A model generated the notes under the pieces. That model did no database searches. It saw only the letters and a list, made by a program, of their open reading frames with translations, and was not told the origin of the DNA. A stretch of DNA of 64,000 bases from an uncultured Arenicella sp. (GTDB lineage: Bacteria; Pseudomonadota; Gammaproteobacteria; Arenicellales; Arenicellaceae): positions 1-64,000 of the forward strand of contig CANMNN010000003.1 of assembly GCA_947499305.1 (NCBI GenBank), read 5' to 3'. The translations under genes and the position numbers were made by a program. Shown here piece after piece: positions 1 to 8,829 of this stretch (within the stretch, counting starts at the first letter, position 1; every line of letters starts with the position of its first letter).

Positions 1-2634
1 GCGCCGACAACAAGAACAAGCGACCCGATTACATTAGATGTCGGTTATCACTCTATAGACGCACGCTACTATGAAGCTGGCGGTGGGCAGGCCTTTTCTG
101 TCGAAATGCAACTTCCAGGAAGTTCCTCCTTTACAACGATTCCAGCGGCAAGCTTATCTACGTTTACCGACGTTTGTAATGAGAGTCATCCGAACTTTGT
201 GGCGACAACAACTACTGATGTTAACGGTGAATACATATTCAAAGGCTTACCACCAGCTCAATACGTGGTCGACAGCGATCCTCGTGATATTCCTCCAGCG
301 ATTGATTTGACCCTTGATCCTACGCCAGTGAGTTTGTCTGAAGGCGAAGACGTAACTGACGTTGATGTTGGGTACCAACCTTCACCGATCCCAGGCGACC
401 CTGATGGCAATAACGCAGGTGTATTGTCAGGCTTTGTTTGGGTAGATGTTGATGCAAATGGTGTGTTCGATGCAAACGAAGCCCCAATTGAAGGCGTGAC
501 AATTAATGTGTTCCGTGCCAATGGCTCGGTGAGTTCCGGCCCTGTTTTGACGACTACGACTGGTCCAGATGGTAGCTGGTTGATATCGAATATTGTGGCG
601 AACCTTGCCGATGATCTATTCGTAACGTATCAAGCAAATGATGACACTGTTGGTGGCCAACCGGTTGACGGTATTGATTCTGCCGCAGGCGCTAACTTGA
701 ATGAGACTCAGCCGACTAACTTGCCGTTAGGAGATAACATCTACAACCCAGTGCCATTGTTGTCTGATGACGATAACAATATTGGTAACCTGAACTTCGG
801 TTTTGATCCTGGCACCACCAATTTAGGAAGCATCCGTGGTTCGATCTACACAGATGCAAACCAAAATGGCTCTCTAGATGGTGTTAGTCCAACAGTTGAT
901 ACAGAGCTTCGAGATGTGAGCGTTAATTTGCTAGATGATGCTGGTAATGTCATTGCAACAACCAGTACTGATGAAAATGGCGAGTACATGTTCATTGGCT
1001 TGGATGTTGGCGATTCCATCACGGGTGTGAACTATCAAGTAGTGATTACTGACAATATCAATGTGACGCGTGATCTAAATCCGCTCGAAACTTTACCGTT
1101 GCTAATCAACTTGCGAGACGTAGCGGGTTCAAGCAGCAATCCTCTAGCAGGCGTTCGTGACGTTGTGGCTCAAAATGCTGGCTTTATATCAGATACAGAG
1201 TTCTTCTCAATTGGTAACAGATTCTTCTTTGATGCGAACCGAAACGGTATTGTTGATGATAATGAATCTGGCATTGAGGGCATTACTGTTCAGTGTTGGC
1301 TAGATGTTGACCAAAGTGAGACACCGAACGACCCGAGCATAGCTTCAAGTTCGGTAGTACCCGAGCCTGGTATTGATAACTTGATACGAACGGTTACCAC
1401 CGATGAGAACGGTGAGTATGTTTGTACAAGCCTGCCAAACGGTAACTACATCGTCGTTGTGGCAGATGCTAACGGTTTTGATGAAGCGGCTGACGGTACG
1501 CTTGTGACTGGAAATGCCGGTGATAACTTCGCTAAAAATTGGAGCTATGCTCTGACCTTAGGCATTGATGATCCTGCAACAGTGGGAGTTGATGAGTCAA
1601 CTCAACCTAATTTTTCTGCAGATTTCGGTGTGTCGGGTAATAACAGTATTAGCGGCACAATCTTCGTCGAAGCTGAAAGTTTAGTAGAGCCAGCCGATGG
1701 CAATACAACTATCCAAGCCGGAGATCTCGACGGTGTTGCTGGTGGCCCAAGCCCAGATAGCACGGTTGCGGGCGCTCCAGCTGACGACGTTACTGCCAGC
1801 CAAAATGTCCCTGTTGATCTATTGTTGGAGCAAGCCGACGGTAGCTTCCAAGTGATTCAAACTGTTGTTTCGGGCGCAGATGGAAGCTATATGTTCGACG
1901 GTTTGCCTGATGGGCGCTATCAAGTACGTGTTCGCCCAAGTGGTACGGGCATCGATGCTTATGGCCAAACTGGAGACCCTGATTTAGCCGCCGGTGCGAG
2001 CAACCCAACTGACTTGGTTTGCGACTCATCGACTGCTGCATTATGTGATAACACTGCGGCTACGCCGATAGACCTAGATTCGGCAAGTGCTAACACTTCT
2101 GCGGTAGACGTCGCGGGAATAGACTTCGGTTATCAGCGTGGCTTCGCAACTACGCCAGTAACGATGAATTTCTTCAGTGCAACTCGCTCAGGTTCGACTG
2201 TGAATTTTGTGTGGGAGACATCGAATGAAGTTGGTCATGCGGGTTTCCAAGTTTACGCCCGTAGTGATGAAGATTGGGAGCTACTAAATGAAGAGCTATT
2301 AGTTGGCAATATCGACGTAAGCTCTGATATTGAAACGAAACTATACACATTTGAAGCAACAACAGATGCAAAATGGTTTGCGCTAGTTGATGTGTCAGAC
2401 ACCGAAGAAGTTATTGCTCGAGGCCCGTTTGAAGTGGGTCAAGAGTATGGTGTAACTCTGGGAGAGAGCGAAAGTTTCGATTGGAGCTCGCTAGAACTCG
2501 GTTCGGAGCAAACTTTGGATGAAATTCGCAGCTCGGTAAATAGCAAGTTAGATAAACTGCCTATCGAAAGGGACGAAAGTGATCCCGAGTTTGAGGCATT
2601 CCTCAACGAGCTTGATCAAGAGGACGGAGAATAG
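1..2634 (+). CDS. Large SdrD/Cna-B repeat surface protein, 5'-truncated by window edge
   Basis: The frame is open from base 1, so the first in-frame ATG (106) is internal and the true start lies upstream of the window. At least five repeats of the SdrD_B/Cna-B type are visible, each with a Gly-x-Val-(W/F)-x-D-x-(N/D)-x-(N/D)-G start, a calcium-binding-like DxNxNG loop, a TDxNGEY(M/V) turn and a DVGY/DFGY end. After residue ~700 a different domain follows (FVWETSNEVGHAGFQVYAR), a fold often found at the C-termini of proteins partnered with C25 peptidases, and then an acidic tail. The composition is rich in D, N, G and T and poor in K, as expected for an extracellular stalk. There is no LPXTG motif or C-terminal membrane helix. 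The gene ends 2 bp before the C25 peptidase gene, so the two are co-transcribed. A role in adhesion or surface layer is inferred from domain type only. Confidence 0.8.
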   Translation, partial: APTTRTSDPITLDVGYHSIDARYYEAGGGQAFSVEMQLPGSSSFTTIPAASLSTFTDVCNESHPNFVATTTTDVNGEYIFKGLPPAQYVVDSDPRDIPPAIDLTLDPTPVSLSEGEDVTDVDVGYQPSPIPGDPDGNNAGVLSGFVWVDVDANGVFDANEAPIEGVTINVFRANGSVSSGPVLTTTTGPDGSWLISNIVANLADDLFVTYQANDDTVGGQPVDGIDSAAGANLNETQPTNLPLGDNIYNPVPLLSDDDNNIGNLNFGFDPGTTNLGSIRGSIYTDANQNGSLDGVSPTVDTELRDVSVNLLDDAGNVIATTSTDENGEYMFIGLDVGDSITGVNYQVVITDNINVTRDLNPLETLPLLINLRDVAGSSSNPLAGVRDVVAQNAGFISDTEFFSIGNRFFFDANRNGIVDDNESGIEGITVQCWLDVDQSETPNDPSIASSSVVPEPGIDNLIRTVTTDENGEYVCTSLPNGNYIVVVADANGFDEAADGTLVTGNAGDNFAKNWSYALTLGIDDPATVGVDESTQPNFSADFGVSGNNSISGTIFVEAESLVEPADGNTTIQAGDLDGVAGGPSPDSTVAGAPADDVTASQNVPVDLLLEQADGSFQVIQTVVSGADGSYMFDGLPDGRYQVRVRPSGTGIDAYGQTGDPDLAAGASNPTDLVCDSSTAALCDNTAATPIDLDSASANTSAVDVAGIDFGYQRGFATTPVTMNFFSATRSGSTVNFVWETSNEVGHAGFQVYARSDEDWELLNEELLVGNIDVSSDIETKLYTFEATTDAKWFALVDVSDTEEVIARGPFEVGQEYGVTLGESESFDWSSLELGSEQTLDEIRSSVNSKLDKLPIERDESDPEFEAFLNELDQEDGE

Positions 2635-2636
2635 TT

Positions 2637-4820
2637 ATGAAAAGACTTAATTTAAGACTAGCAACAAAACTTGCATTCTCTTTAGCGTCAATGCTTGTTG
2701 CAACTTCTGTCACAGCAGTAGAGCTTCTAAACCTCGAAACTGATAATCAGGGTATGCACCGGGTTAGCTATGAGCAGCTATTAGAGCAAGGTGCGGATTT
2801 ACGTGGGGTCGAAACTCGTCGTATGGGCTTGAGTCTAGATGGTGAACCAGTCGCAATTCTTGCCAATGGTCAAGATCGCTCATCTGGCTCTCGAGCGCAA
2901 TTCGGCCCCGGCGGGTACATTGAGTTTTATGCTCCAGGCAGTGATAGTAAGTATACTGATGTGCAAACATTTACCTTGCATTCGCTGAGTAATCAGCAAA
3001 TTCGCAATGGCCAACGTTTACTGATTCGGTCACAGCGTAATGCCGTGAATCTATCGCAAAACGCGTCAAGTGAGTATCAGTTCACCAAAATTGAGCATCA
3101 AGATAATACTTATTCCTTTAGTGCGCCGATCGCTGATGACCCGTGGAGCTTCGGCTTTACAATCAGTGTAAGGGCAACCCCAACCTATACTTTCAATTTA
3201 GAAGGAGTGGCTGGAGGTACAGCTAGCGCAAAAGTAGAAGCTGACATGGTAGGTTTTGTAGATCTTCCTATTGATGGCAATGATCATCACTACGAGGTGT
3301 TGGTCAATGGTGTACTTCTGGGAGACCAGCAATTTGACGGAAGTTCGGTTGACACATTTAGCTCCGATCTAGCAAGTGTTTCCGAAGGAACAAACACGTT
3401 TAAATTTAACTATCGACCTCTTGCTGAAGTGCCGTTCGACCGAATTTCTTTGAACGAAATTCGTGTTACCTATCCAAGAACAACCGTAATGACTGACGGT
3501 TATATTCAAGGCTTTTTCGACGCATCACAAATCCAGGTTAGCAATGTCTCAAGTGCGCGTGTGTATCACCGAGATCAGAACGGCGACATACGTCGCATAA
3601 TTGGTTCTCGTCGCAGTGGTGATGGCATAATCTTCAGCACTCGAGGGCAAGCGGGCGAATACATAGTGGTTAGCGATGAGCAGGGTAGCGCTGGTTTTAA
3701 GCCAGTCACTGTTCGAGCGTTGCCTGAAGTTCAAGATATTTCTTCTGGTTCGGCCGAGTATCTGATTATCGCTCATCCGAGCTTGATGGGCGACGAGCTC
3801 GATGAATTGGTTGCTATGCGTTCGGTGGATTACAGTGTGAAACTGGTCGATGTGAATCAAGTATATGCGCAGTTTGGTAATCATAATTTTGGCCATCAAG
3901 GCATCGAGGCGTACATTGAGCATGCCGTCGAGAATATGAGCACAAAGTATGTGGTTTTAGTAGGTAATGACACTTACGACTACAAAAATAATAAATTTGC
4001 ATCAGTTAGCTTGATGCCAACCAAATACGTTGAAACACAATTAGGTGGTTTGCGGATCACACAAACGGCCTCGGATGCCTCTTATGGCGATATTGACGAC
4101 AATGGCACTCCTGATATTGCAATCGGTCGAATAGGCGCACGCACAAAAGCTGAAATCGGATTTGTCGTTAACAAGATTAAAGCCTATCAAGCTCGAGAGG
4201 GCTATGTGGGCAGAATCTTGATGGCAACAGATAAAGACGACTTGGGTACAGGCGTTAATTTTACGTCGGATGCTCAAGATCTTATTGATGCAATGCCCGC
4301 CGATTGGAGGGGCTCTTTACGTGAAGATTTTCGCGCCTTTCCAGAAGTTGATGGGCATCAAGAGGCGCATGACAAAGTGATTCGAGTAATCAATGCAGGT
4401 GTTTCGGTGGTCGAGTATATTGGTCACTCGTCACAGTACTCATGGGCGTTTACAACACCGCCTATGTTGACGTTTAGAGAAATCCCAGGCTTGACTAACG
4501 TAGGTAAGCCCGCAGTGATAACGCAATGGGGATGCTGGAATACTTACTATGTCGACCCGAATGGTAATACCATGGGTGATCGCTTTATGCTTGGTGGTGA
4601 AAATGGTGGCGTTGCGGTTTTAGGTGCGTCATCGCTGACTACCTCAGAGGGTGAGCGTGGTTTAGGTATTGAACTTAATAAGCGGTTATTTACTGACGGC
4701 GTGACGATTGGTGAAGCCTTAATTGCAGCCAAAAAATCCCTGGCCGAGAGAGCCGATCATCCAGATATCCAGTTAGGCTGGCAAATTCTAGGTGACCCGG
4801 CATTGGTGATTAATCCATAG
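2637..4820 (+). CDS. Secreted gingipain-like cysteine peptidase (family C25)
   Basis: 727 residues. A signal peptide (MKRLNLRLATKLAFSLASML, cleavage probably after TSVTA) directs export. The N-terminal ~340 residues form beta-rich domains; the C25 catalytic domain spans roughly 370-727. The dyad is visible as H597 in YIGHSSQ and C633 in TQWGCWNTYY, with the typical C25 ending GWQILGDPALVINP. In gingipain R the dyad is similarly spaced. It lacks the C-terminal sorting domain used by Bacteroidetes type IX secretion, so it is probably periplasmic, outer-membrane-associated or released by another route. It starts 2 bp after the SdrD-repeat gene, which suggests that the peptidase processes or is displayed with that protein (inference). 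A bidirectional terminator follows. Confidence 0.85.
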   Translation: MKRLNLRLATKLAFSLASMLVATSVTAVELLNLETDNQGMHRVSYEQLLEQGADLRGVETRRMGLSLDGEPVAILANGQDRSSGSRAQFGPGGYIEFYAPGSDSKYTDVQTFTLHSLSNQQIRNGQRLLIRSQRNAVNLSQNASSEYQFTKIEHQDNTYSFSAPIADDPWSFGFTISVRATPTYTFNLEGVAGGTASAKVEADMVGFVDLPIDGNDHHYEVLVNGVLLGDQQFDGSSVDTFSSDLASVSEGTNTFKFNYRPLAEVPFDRISLNEIRVTYPRTTVMTDGYIQGFFDASQIQVSNVSSARVYHRDQNGDIRRIIGSRRSGDGIIFSTRGQAGEYIVVSDEQGSAGFKPVTVRALPEVQDISSGSAEYLIIAHPSLMGDELDELVAMRSVDYSVKLVDVNQVYAQFGNHNFGHQGIEAYIEHAVENMSTKYVVLVGNDTYDYKNNKFASVSLMPTKYVETQLGGLRITQTASDASYGDIDDNGTPDIAIGRIGARTKAEIGFVVNKIKAYQAREGYVGRILMATDKDDLGTGVNFTSDAQDLIDAMPADWRGSLREDFRAFPEVDGHQEAHDKVIRVINAGVSVVEYIGHSSQYSWAFTTPPMLTFREIPGLTNVGKPAVITQWGCWNTYYVDPNGNTMGDRFMLGGENGGVAVLGASSLTTSEGERGLGIELNKRLFTDGVTIGEALIAAKKSLAERADHPDIQLGWQILGDPALVINP

Positions 4821-4881
4821 GGGCTATTAATACATGAATGATAGCGGTCAAATTGACAAGCCCGTTATCTTGTAGATCCAG

Positions 4882-4917
4882 ACATAAAAAAACCAGCATA
4901 TGCTGGTTTTTTTATGT
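4882..4917. terminator. Bidirectional rho-independent terminator
   Basis: A perfect 18+18 base palindrome: an A-run, AACCAGCAT, its complement ATGCTGGTT, then a T-run. It carries an A-tract on the left and a T-tract on the right, so it can stop transcription from both directions. It lies between the convergent C25 peptidase gene and the OGT-like gene. Confidence 0.9.
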
Positions 4918-4967
4918 CGCATAAATGATCGGTATTTATAAGAACTGGTTTAGCAATTAGTCGTCGT

Positions 4968-6584
4968 TCAGCTGCTAATTGTATTTCTAAAATGAGTAAC
5001 AAAGGTTTGTATATTTCGAACTCGGCTCATATCAAAATCTTCTGCGCTAAGAGGTTCGGCTAGAGCGCCATCTGCTAGCGAGATGGCTCGCTGAACATAG
5101 TCAGCTGTTGACTTGCAAAGCCAGTCGCCTCGTTCAACTTGTTCTAGAAGGGCTGCGGTTTGCTGAGCTGGGAACAGCGGCCCCTTCAGGGCAACTAAAA
5201 TACCTCCCGCTTCCAGAGCGTGGCTTGCGCTTACGATTTCGTTACTTACAAAGTTATCTAATACTATAGAGCCTTCAGTTGGGCCTTTTGACGAGTCGAA
5301 GATTAAACGATCGCTGGTAATTCCCAGGTCTTGAAAACGCTGCTTTAACAACTTGGTTACATGTTGATCGCTCGCATCAAGAAGTAAGGTGTAGCCCTTA
5401 AGTTGATGCATTATATAAGCCCATGTCTTGATCACTTTGTAAGCTAAGCCAGACTTCGAGCCAATGCCGACAACCGTAGCTTTCGACGCCGCGACAGGGC
5501 GTGAATCGCTGGGTGCCACGTAGAACCGTTGGGCGTCGAGCTTGTCGTCAATAATAGAAACAAGAGGGGTTGCGTAAGCTCCTTCATGGGCAAGCCAACC
5601 AAACTGTCTTCCACAGAGATGCAAGCCAAGTGAGCGTTGTCGCGACCCAATTCGCATTCCGCAAACGTCGACCATAACATCAATATCATCTGCTCGGACT
5701 TTACGAGCGAAGTCAGCATCGCTCATGGTTGCTGAGGAGATAACGTTAACTGCCTCTTGAAATAGCCCGGATGCATTACTTTCTTTATGCCAGTACACGC
5801 TCACAGAGTCTTTGCCTAGACTGAGTTGGTTTATTACCGGCAGGACAATGCTAGTCAGCCAGTCTTCCGAAATTGCACCGATGGTAAAGCCAATTTTGAG
5901 GCTCAAGGCATCGCTAGGTTGATCGACATTATAGCGCCGATCTTTGGGTATAAATCTTTCATGCCACAGTGCTAACTCTTGATTGAGATCAACCTGGGTG
6001 AAGCTATTGTTATTCACTGAATTATGAATAAAGTTGCAGTGTGTAGGTGCATGTTTACTGCGAAGTAGGCGAACGTAGTCAAATGCTTGAACGGCCTCCT
6101 CGTGATGCCCGACTGTCTTTAGGCAGTCTGCCAGCTGAAAGGCCGCTCGATCATGCTCTGGCTGATGGTCAAGCGTTCGTCGAAACATTTTTATGGCGTA
6201 CTCAAAGTTACCAACCATGCGTTGCGCAAGGGCTAAGTTATATAGCCACTGCCCACGTTCTCCAAATTGGTCGATCAATGACTTTAGTAAGCCAGCTGCA
6301 GCCGCTGGTTGCTTTGCTTCGAGTTGCAAACAAGCTTGGTTGTTCAAAATGAAAACCGACTCGGGGTTCAGCTGCGCGGCTCGTCCGCCCATGCGACGGG
6401 CTTGCTCAAATTTCTTAGACTTAAATAAACTACTGAATTGAATCGCATGAGCACTTGCATGTGCGCTTTCACGCTCAATGATTTCACTGGTTATTTCGAC
6501 TGCTTCGTCATGCTTACTAGACCGCAGCGCGCGAATCGCCTTTGACGTCAAATCTACTATGGGTTTGCCGCTGTATTCATTCAT
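4968..6584 (-). CDS. Diverged TPR/O-GlcNAc-transferase-like protein
   Basis: 538 residues. Residues ~1-190 are helical TPR-like repeats (for example AAQLNPESVFILNNQACLQL and LDHQPEHDRAAFQLADCLKT). The rest resembles the two Rossmann halves of bacterial GT41 glycosyltransferases (LKIGFTIGAISEDW, DDIDVMVDVCG, then a weak UDP-binding half), at a length similar to the neighbour. The histidine of the first half (SDFxxH in the neighbour) is replaced by SEDW, and the PYNGTTTTLEALWMGVP segment of active enzymes is not recognisable. It overlaps the intact paralogue by 4 bp (ATGA), so the two are translationally coupled. It could be an inactive partner that chooses substrates, or an enzyme with another donor. 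It is not obviously a pseudogene: the frame is intact throughout. Confidence 0.65.
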   Translation of the reverse strand: MNEYSGKPIVDLTSKAIRALRSSKHDEAVEITSEIIERESAHASAHAIQFSSLFKSKKFEQARRMGGRAAQLNPESVFILNNQACLQLEAKQPAAAAGLLKSLIDQFGERGQWLYNLALAQRMVGNFEYAIKMFRRTLDHQPEHDRAAFQLADCLKTVGHHEEAVQAFDYVRLLRSKHAPTHCNFIHNSVNNNSFTQVDLNQELALWHERFIPKDRRYNVDQPSDALSLKIGFTIGAISEDWLTSIVLPVINQLSLGKDSVSVYWHKESNASGLFQEAVNVISSATMSDADFARKVRADDIDVMVDVCGMRIGSRQRSLGLHLCGRQFGWLAHEGAYATPLVSIIDDKLDAQRFYVAPSDSRPVAASKATVVGIGSKSGLAYKVIKTWAYIMHQLKGYTLLLDASDQHVTKLLKQRFQDLGITSDRLIFDSSKGPTEGSIVLDNFVSNEIVSASHALEAGGILVALKGPLFPAQQTAALLEQVERGDWLCKSTADYVQRAISLADGALAEPLSAEDFDMSRVRNIQTFVTHFRNTISS

Positions 6585-8407
6585 TCCGATTCCCCCGAAA
6601 CTGCAGGCTTTGCCGGAATCTTTGGCTTGTTTTGAACGTTTTGATCATGGCACCAATCGCGCCACTGGGAGCGCACTGTGTTGCCAAACTCAAACGCAAA
6701 CTGGCGATTATTCATTAGCGAAGATTCGCGCATGCGCTTACGTAAACCAAATCGAAGATCTGTTAAGGTTTCTTTGATTTGAGCAAGCTCTTTTGCGCGC
6801 TCAGCGAATTCAACAACTGTTTTTGCGGCTAAGCCACTCAAATTCAAGCGGTGTAATATGCTCGCCGTTATGCGGCTCGCATGCGTATGGCCTGAAAGCG
6901 AAATTACCGGTACGCCCATCCAAAGTGCTTCCAAAGTAGTGGTAGTGCCGTTGTATGGCGTAGTATCTAGAGCAATATCAATATTATTGTATTCGTCTAA
7001 ATGTTGTTCAATCTTGGCGTTTGATGTCTTGAGAATGACTCTGTCGTTGGGGATTCCGCGCTCTTCGAATTGCTCAAGAAAATAGTTAACTGCATTGCGA
7101 TTGAGTAATTGTTGGCGTTTAACGTAAAGGGTGGACTTGGGCACAGCTAATAGCGCGGCAGCCCAGCAATCAAACGTTAGGCTTGAGACCTTGGCTAGAT
7201 TATTAAACGAACCAAAGCGAATGTGTTCGCTGTTTTCATTTGGATTGATGTCCGGCGCAGATTCTAAGGGCTTGTAACACAAAAGACCGTTCGGTAAGCG
7301 CAACAGTTTCTCACTGAAAAACTCGTCGTTTAACCCAACAGGGTCGGCGATGCGATCGGTGATTCGGTAAGCGATATTTTTGAGTCCGGTAGTCGAAGGG
7401 TAACCTAACCAGCTGAGCTGAATGGGAGCTACGTGTTTTGCGAATACGTTCAGTCGATTACCGCCACTATGGCCGTTTAAATCTACCAGAATATCCACCC
7501 GGTCAGCTGATATTTGCCCTGCTAGCTTGTCATCGTTGTCCTCAGAGCTGTCGCGCCAGAGGTCACATAGCGCTTTGATTGACTCGGTCACGTGATCGGC
7601 CTTTTTTGTGTCGCTATACGCGACTATTTGAAAGTCCTTGCGATTCAAGCCTTCTAGTAACGGTGTGATGAAAAAGCTCACTGCATGCGCGCAAAAATCA
7701 GAGGAGACAAAACCGATTTTGAGTTGCCTATCTGGGTCATCGGTGCTCCATTTTTTTGAGCTCACTTGTTTACTAGATAAGGCCTTCCCAACCCAGAGTT
7801 GAGAGAGCTGATAATTGCTTTGCTGAGTTGTCGCCTCAGAGTAGTTGCTCCAATACACAAGGCGCTGAGTGTAATTTGGATTACTTGGGTCTAATGTTGC
7901 TGCGCGTGCATAACACTTATAGCCGGCTTCGGTTCGGCCAGTGCGGCAATAAATTAATCCGAGTTGGGCATGCGAGCTGGCATTTTTGGGTTGAAGCTCG
8001 AGTGCTCGTATCAACTCATATTCGGCAAGGTCTAGCTGAGAATCATTGCTCAACGCGAAGGCATATTCACGGTGAAGTGCGGCGACATTTGGGCTCTGTT
8101 TGCACAACGACGACATAATTTCGCAAGCATTTTTTGCCCTATTGTTTTCCGAGTAGACAAGGGCTATGTAGCGCAATTGATTGTTGCGCTCCGATCTAGT
8201 CATTGGGTCATTACTTGGCCGGTTGTCTATGCTGGTTTTTAGTTCATCAGCAAACTCTCTTGCTTGAGAGTGCCCCATAGATCTTAGGCATCGCAGTTTG
8301 GTTGTGTTCCTCCAAGGGGATATTTCAAGTTTTTCTAGTCCATCTAAGGCCTTCTGGTATTGACCCCTATTAAAGAAATTCTGTATCTGACTTCGTTCCA
8401 CGTGCAC
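6581..8407 (-). CDS. TPR-containing O-GlcNAc transferase (GT41/SPINDLY-like)
   Basis: 608 residues. TPR repeats occupy ~1-200 (the clearest is LELQPKNASSHAQLGLIYCR) and the GT41 catalytic domain ~225-600. Key residues are present: H241 in SSDFCAHAVSFF (the catalytic histidine position), K406 in FNNLAKVSSLTFDCW (the UDP-contact lysine position), DTTPYNGTTTTLEALWMGVP and SGHTHASRITASILHRL. This is the bacterial OGT architecture, a cytoplasmic enzyme that transfers a sugar from a nucleotide donor to protein Ser/Thr. The actual sugar and substrates cannot be read here. It heads a two-gene operon with the diverged paralogue and is convergent to the C25/SdrD genes; glycosylation of such surface proteins is a reasonable but untested idea. 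Confidence 0.85.
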   Translation of the reverse strand: MHVERSQIQNFFNRGQYQKALDGLEKLEISPWRNTTKLRCLRSMGHSQAREFADELKTSIDNRPSNDPMTRSERNNQLRYIALVYSENNRAKNACEIMSSLCKQSPNVAALHREYAFALSNDSQLDLAEYELIRALELQPKNASSHAQLGLIYCRTGRTEAGYKCYARAATLDPSNPNYTQRLVYWSNYSEATTQQSNYQLSQLWVGKALSSKQVSSKKWSTDDPDRQLKIGFVSSDFCAHAVSFFITPLLEGLNRKDFQIVAYSDTKKADHVTESIKALCDLWRDSSEDNDDKLAGQISADRVDILVDLNGHSGGNRLNVFAKHVAPIQLSWLGYPSTTGLKNIAYRITDRIADPVGLNDEFFSEKLLRLPNGLLCYKPLESAPDINPNENSEHIRFGSFNNLAKVSSLTFDCWAAALLAVPKSTLYVKRQQLLNRNAVNYFLEQFEERGIPNDRVILKTSNAKIEQHLDEYNNIDIALDTTPYNGTTTTLEALWMGVPVISLSGHTHASRITASILHRLNLSGLAAKTVVEFAERAKELAQIKETLTDLRFGLRKRMRESSLMNNRQFAFEFGNTVRSQWRDWCHDQNVQNKPKIPAKPAVSGESE

Positions 8408-8829
8408 TCTGTATTTTTATTGTTTTCATCAAAGTTTTAACGCGCCTGCAAGCCACATAATTGGTGCATGTAGCTAGAACAGAATGCATCAAAAAATGTC
8501 ATTCAAATCACGCAAGCTTTGGCGAAGCACGTTGTTGTTAGGTGCGACCTAGATAATACCTAGTGTGCTTCGCTATGCCCCCAAATTAATCCCTAACTTA
8601 GTGTACACCAATAATATGAACAGACAAATTACTCGTGGTGTTTGGCTGATCGGTTTGCCCTGGCTTGAGGGCATTGCTGCCTGCTAAGAATTTCGGTGCG
8701 CCCTGTAAAATCGCAAATGAGCAAGAAAACCTCTTTTTTTGCAGCCCATGAAAACGTAAACTCAATACCTGAGCTTAGCTATGTCTAGGCACCTGATTTC
8801 TAGTTTAATTGCCCGCTTGTGAGGCCATT
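8408..8829. other. Non-coding stretch between OGT operon and rep, with a hairpin
   Basis: About 420 bp without a credible gene. It must hold the divergent promoters of the OGT operon and rep. The only clear structure is an inverted repeat, GCGAAGCAC at 8522-8530 and GTGCTTCGC at 8564-8572, enclosing a smaller partly symmetrical TAGGT/ACCTA segment. No T-run follows, so it is not a classical terminator. Function unknown. Confidence 0.5.
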
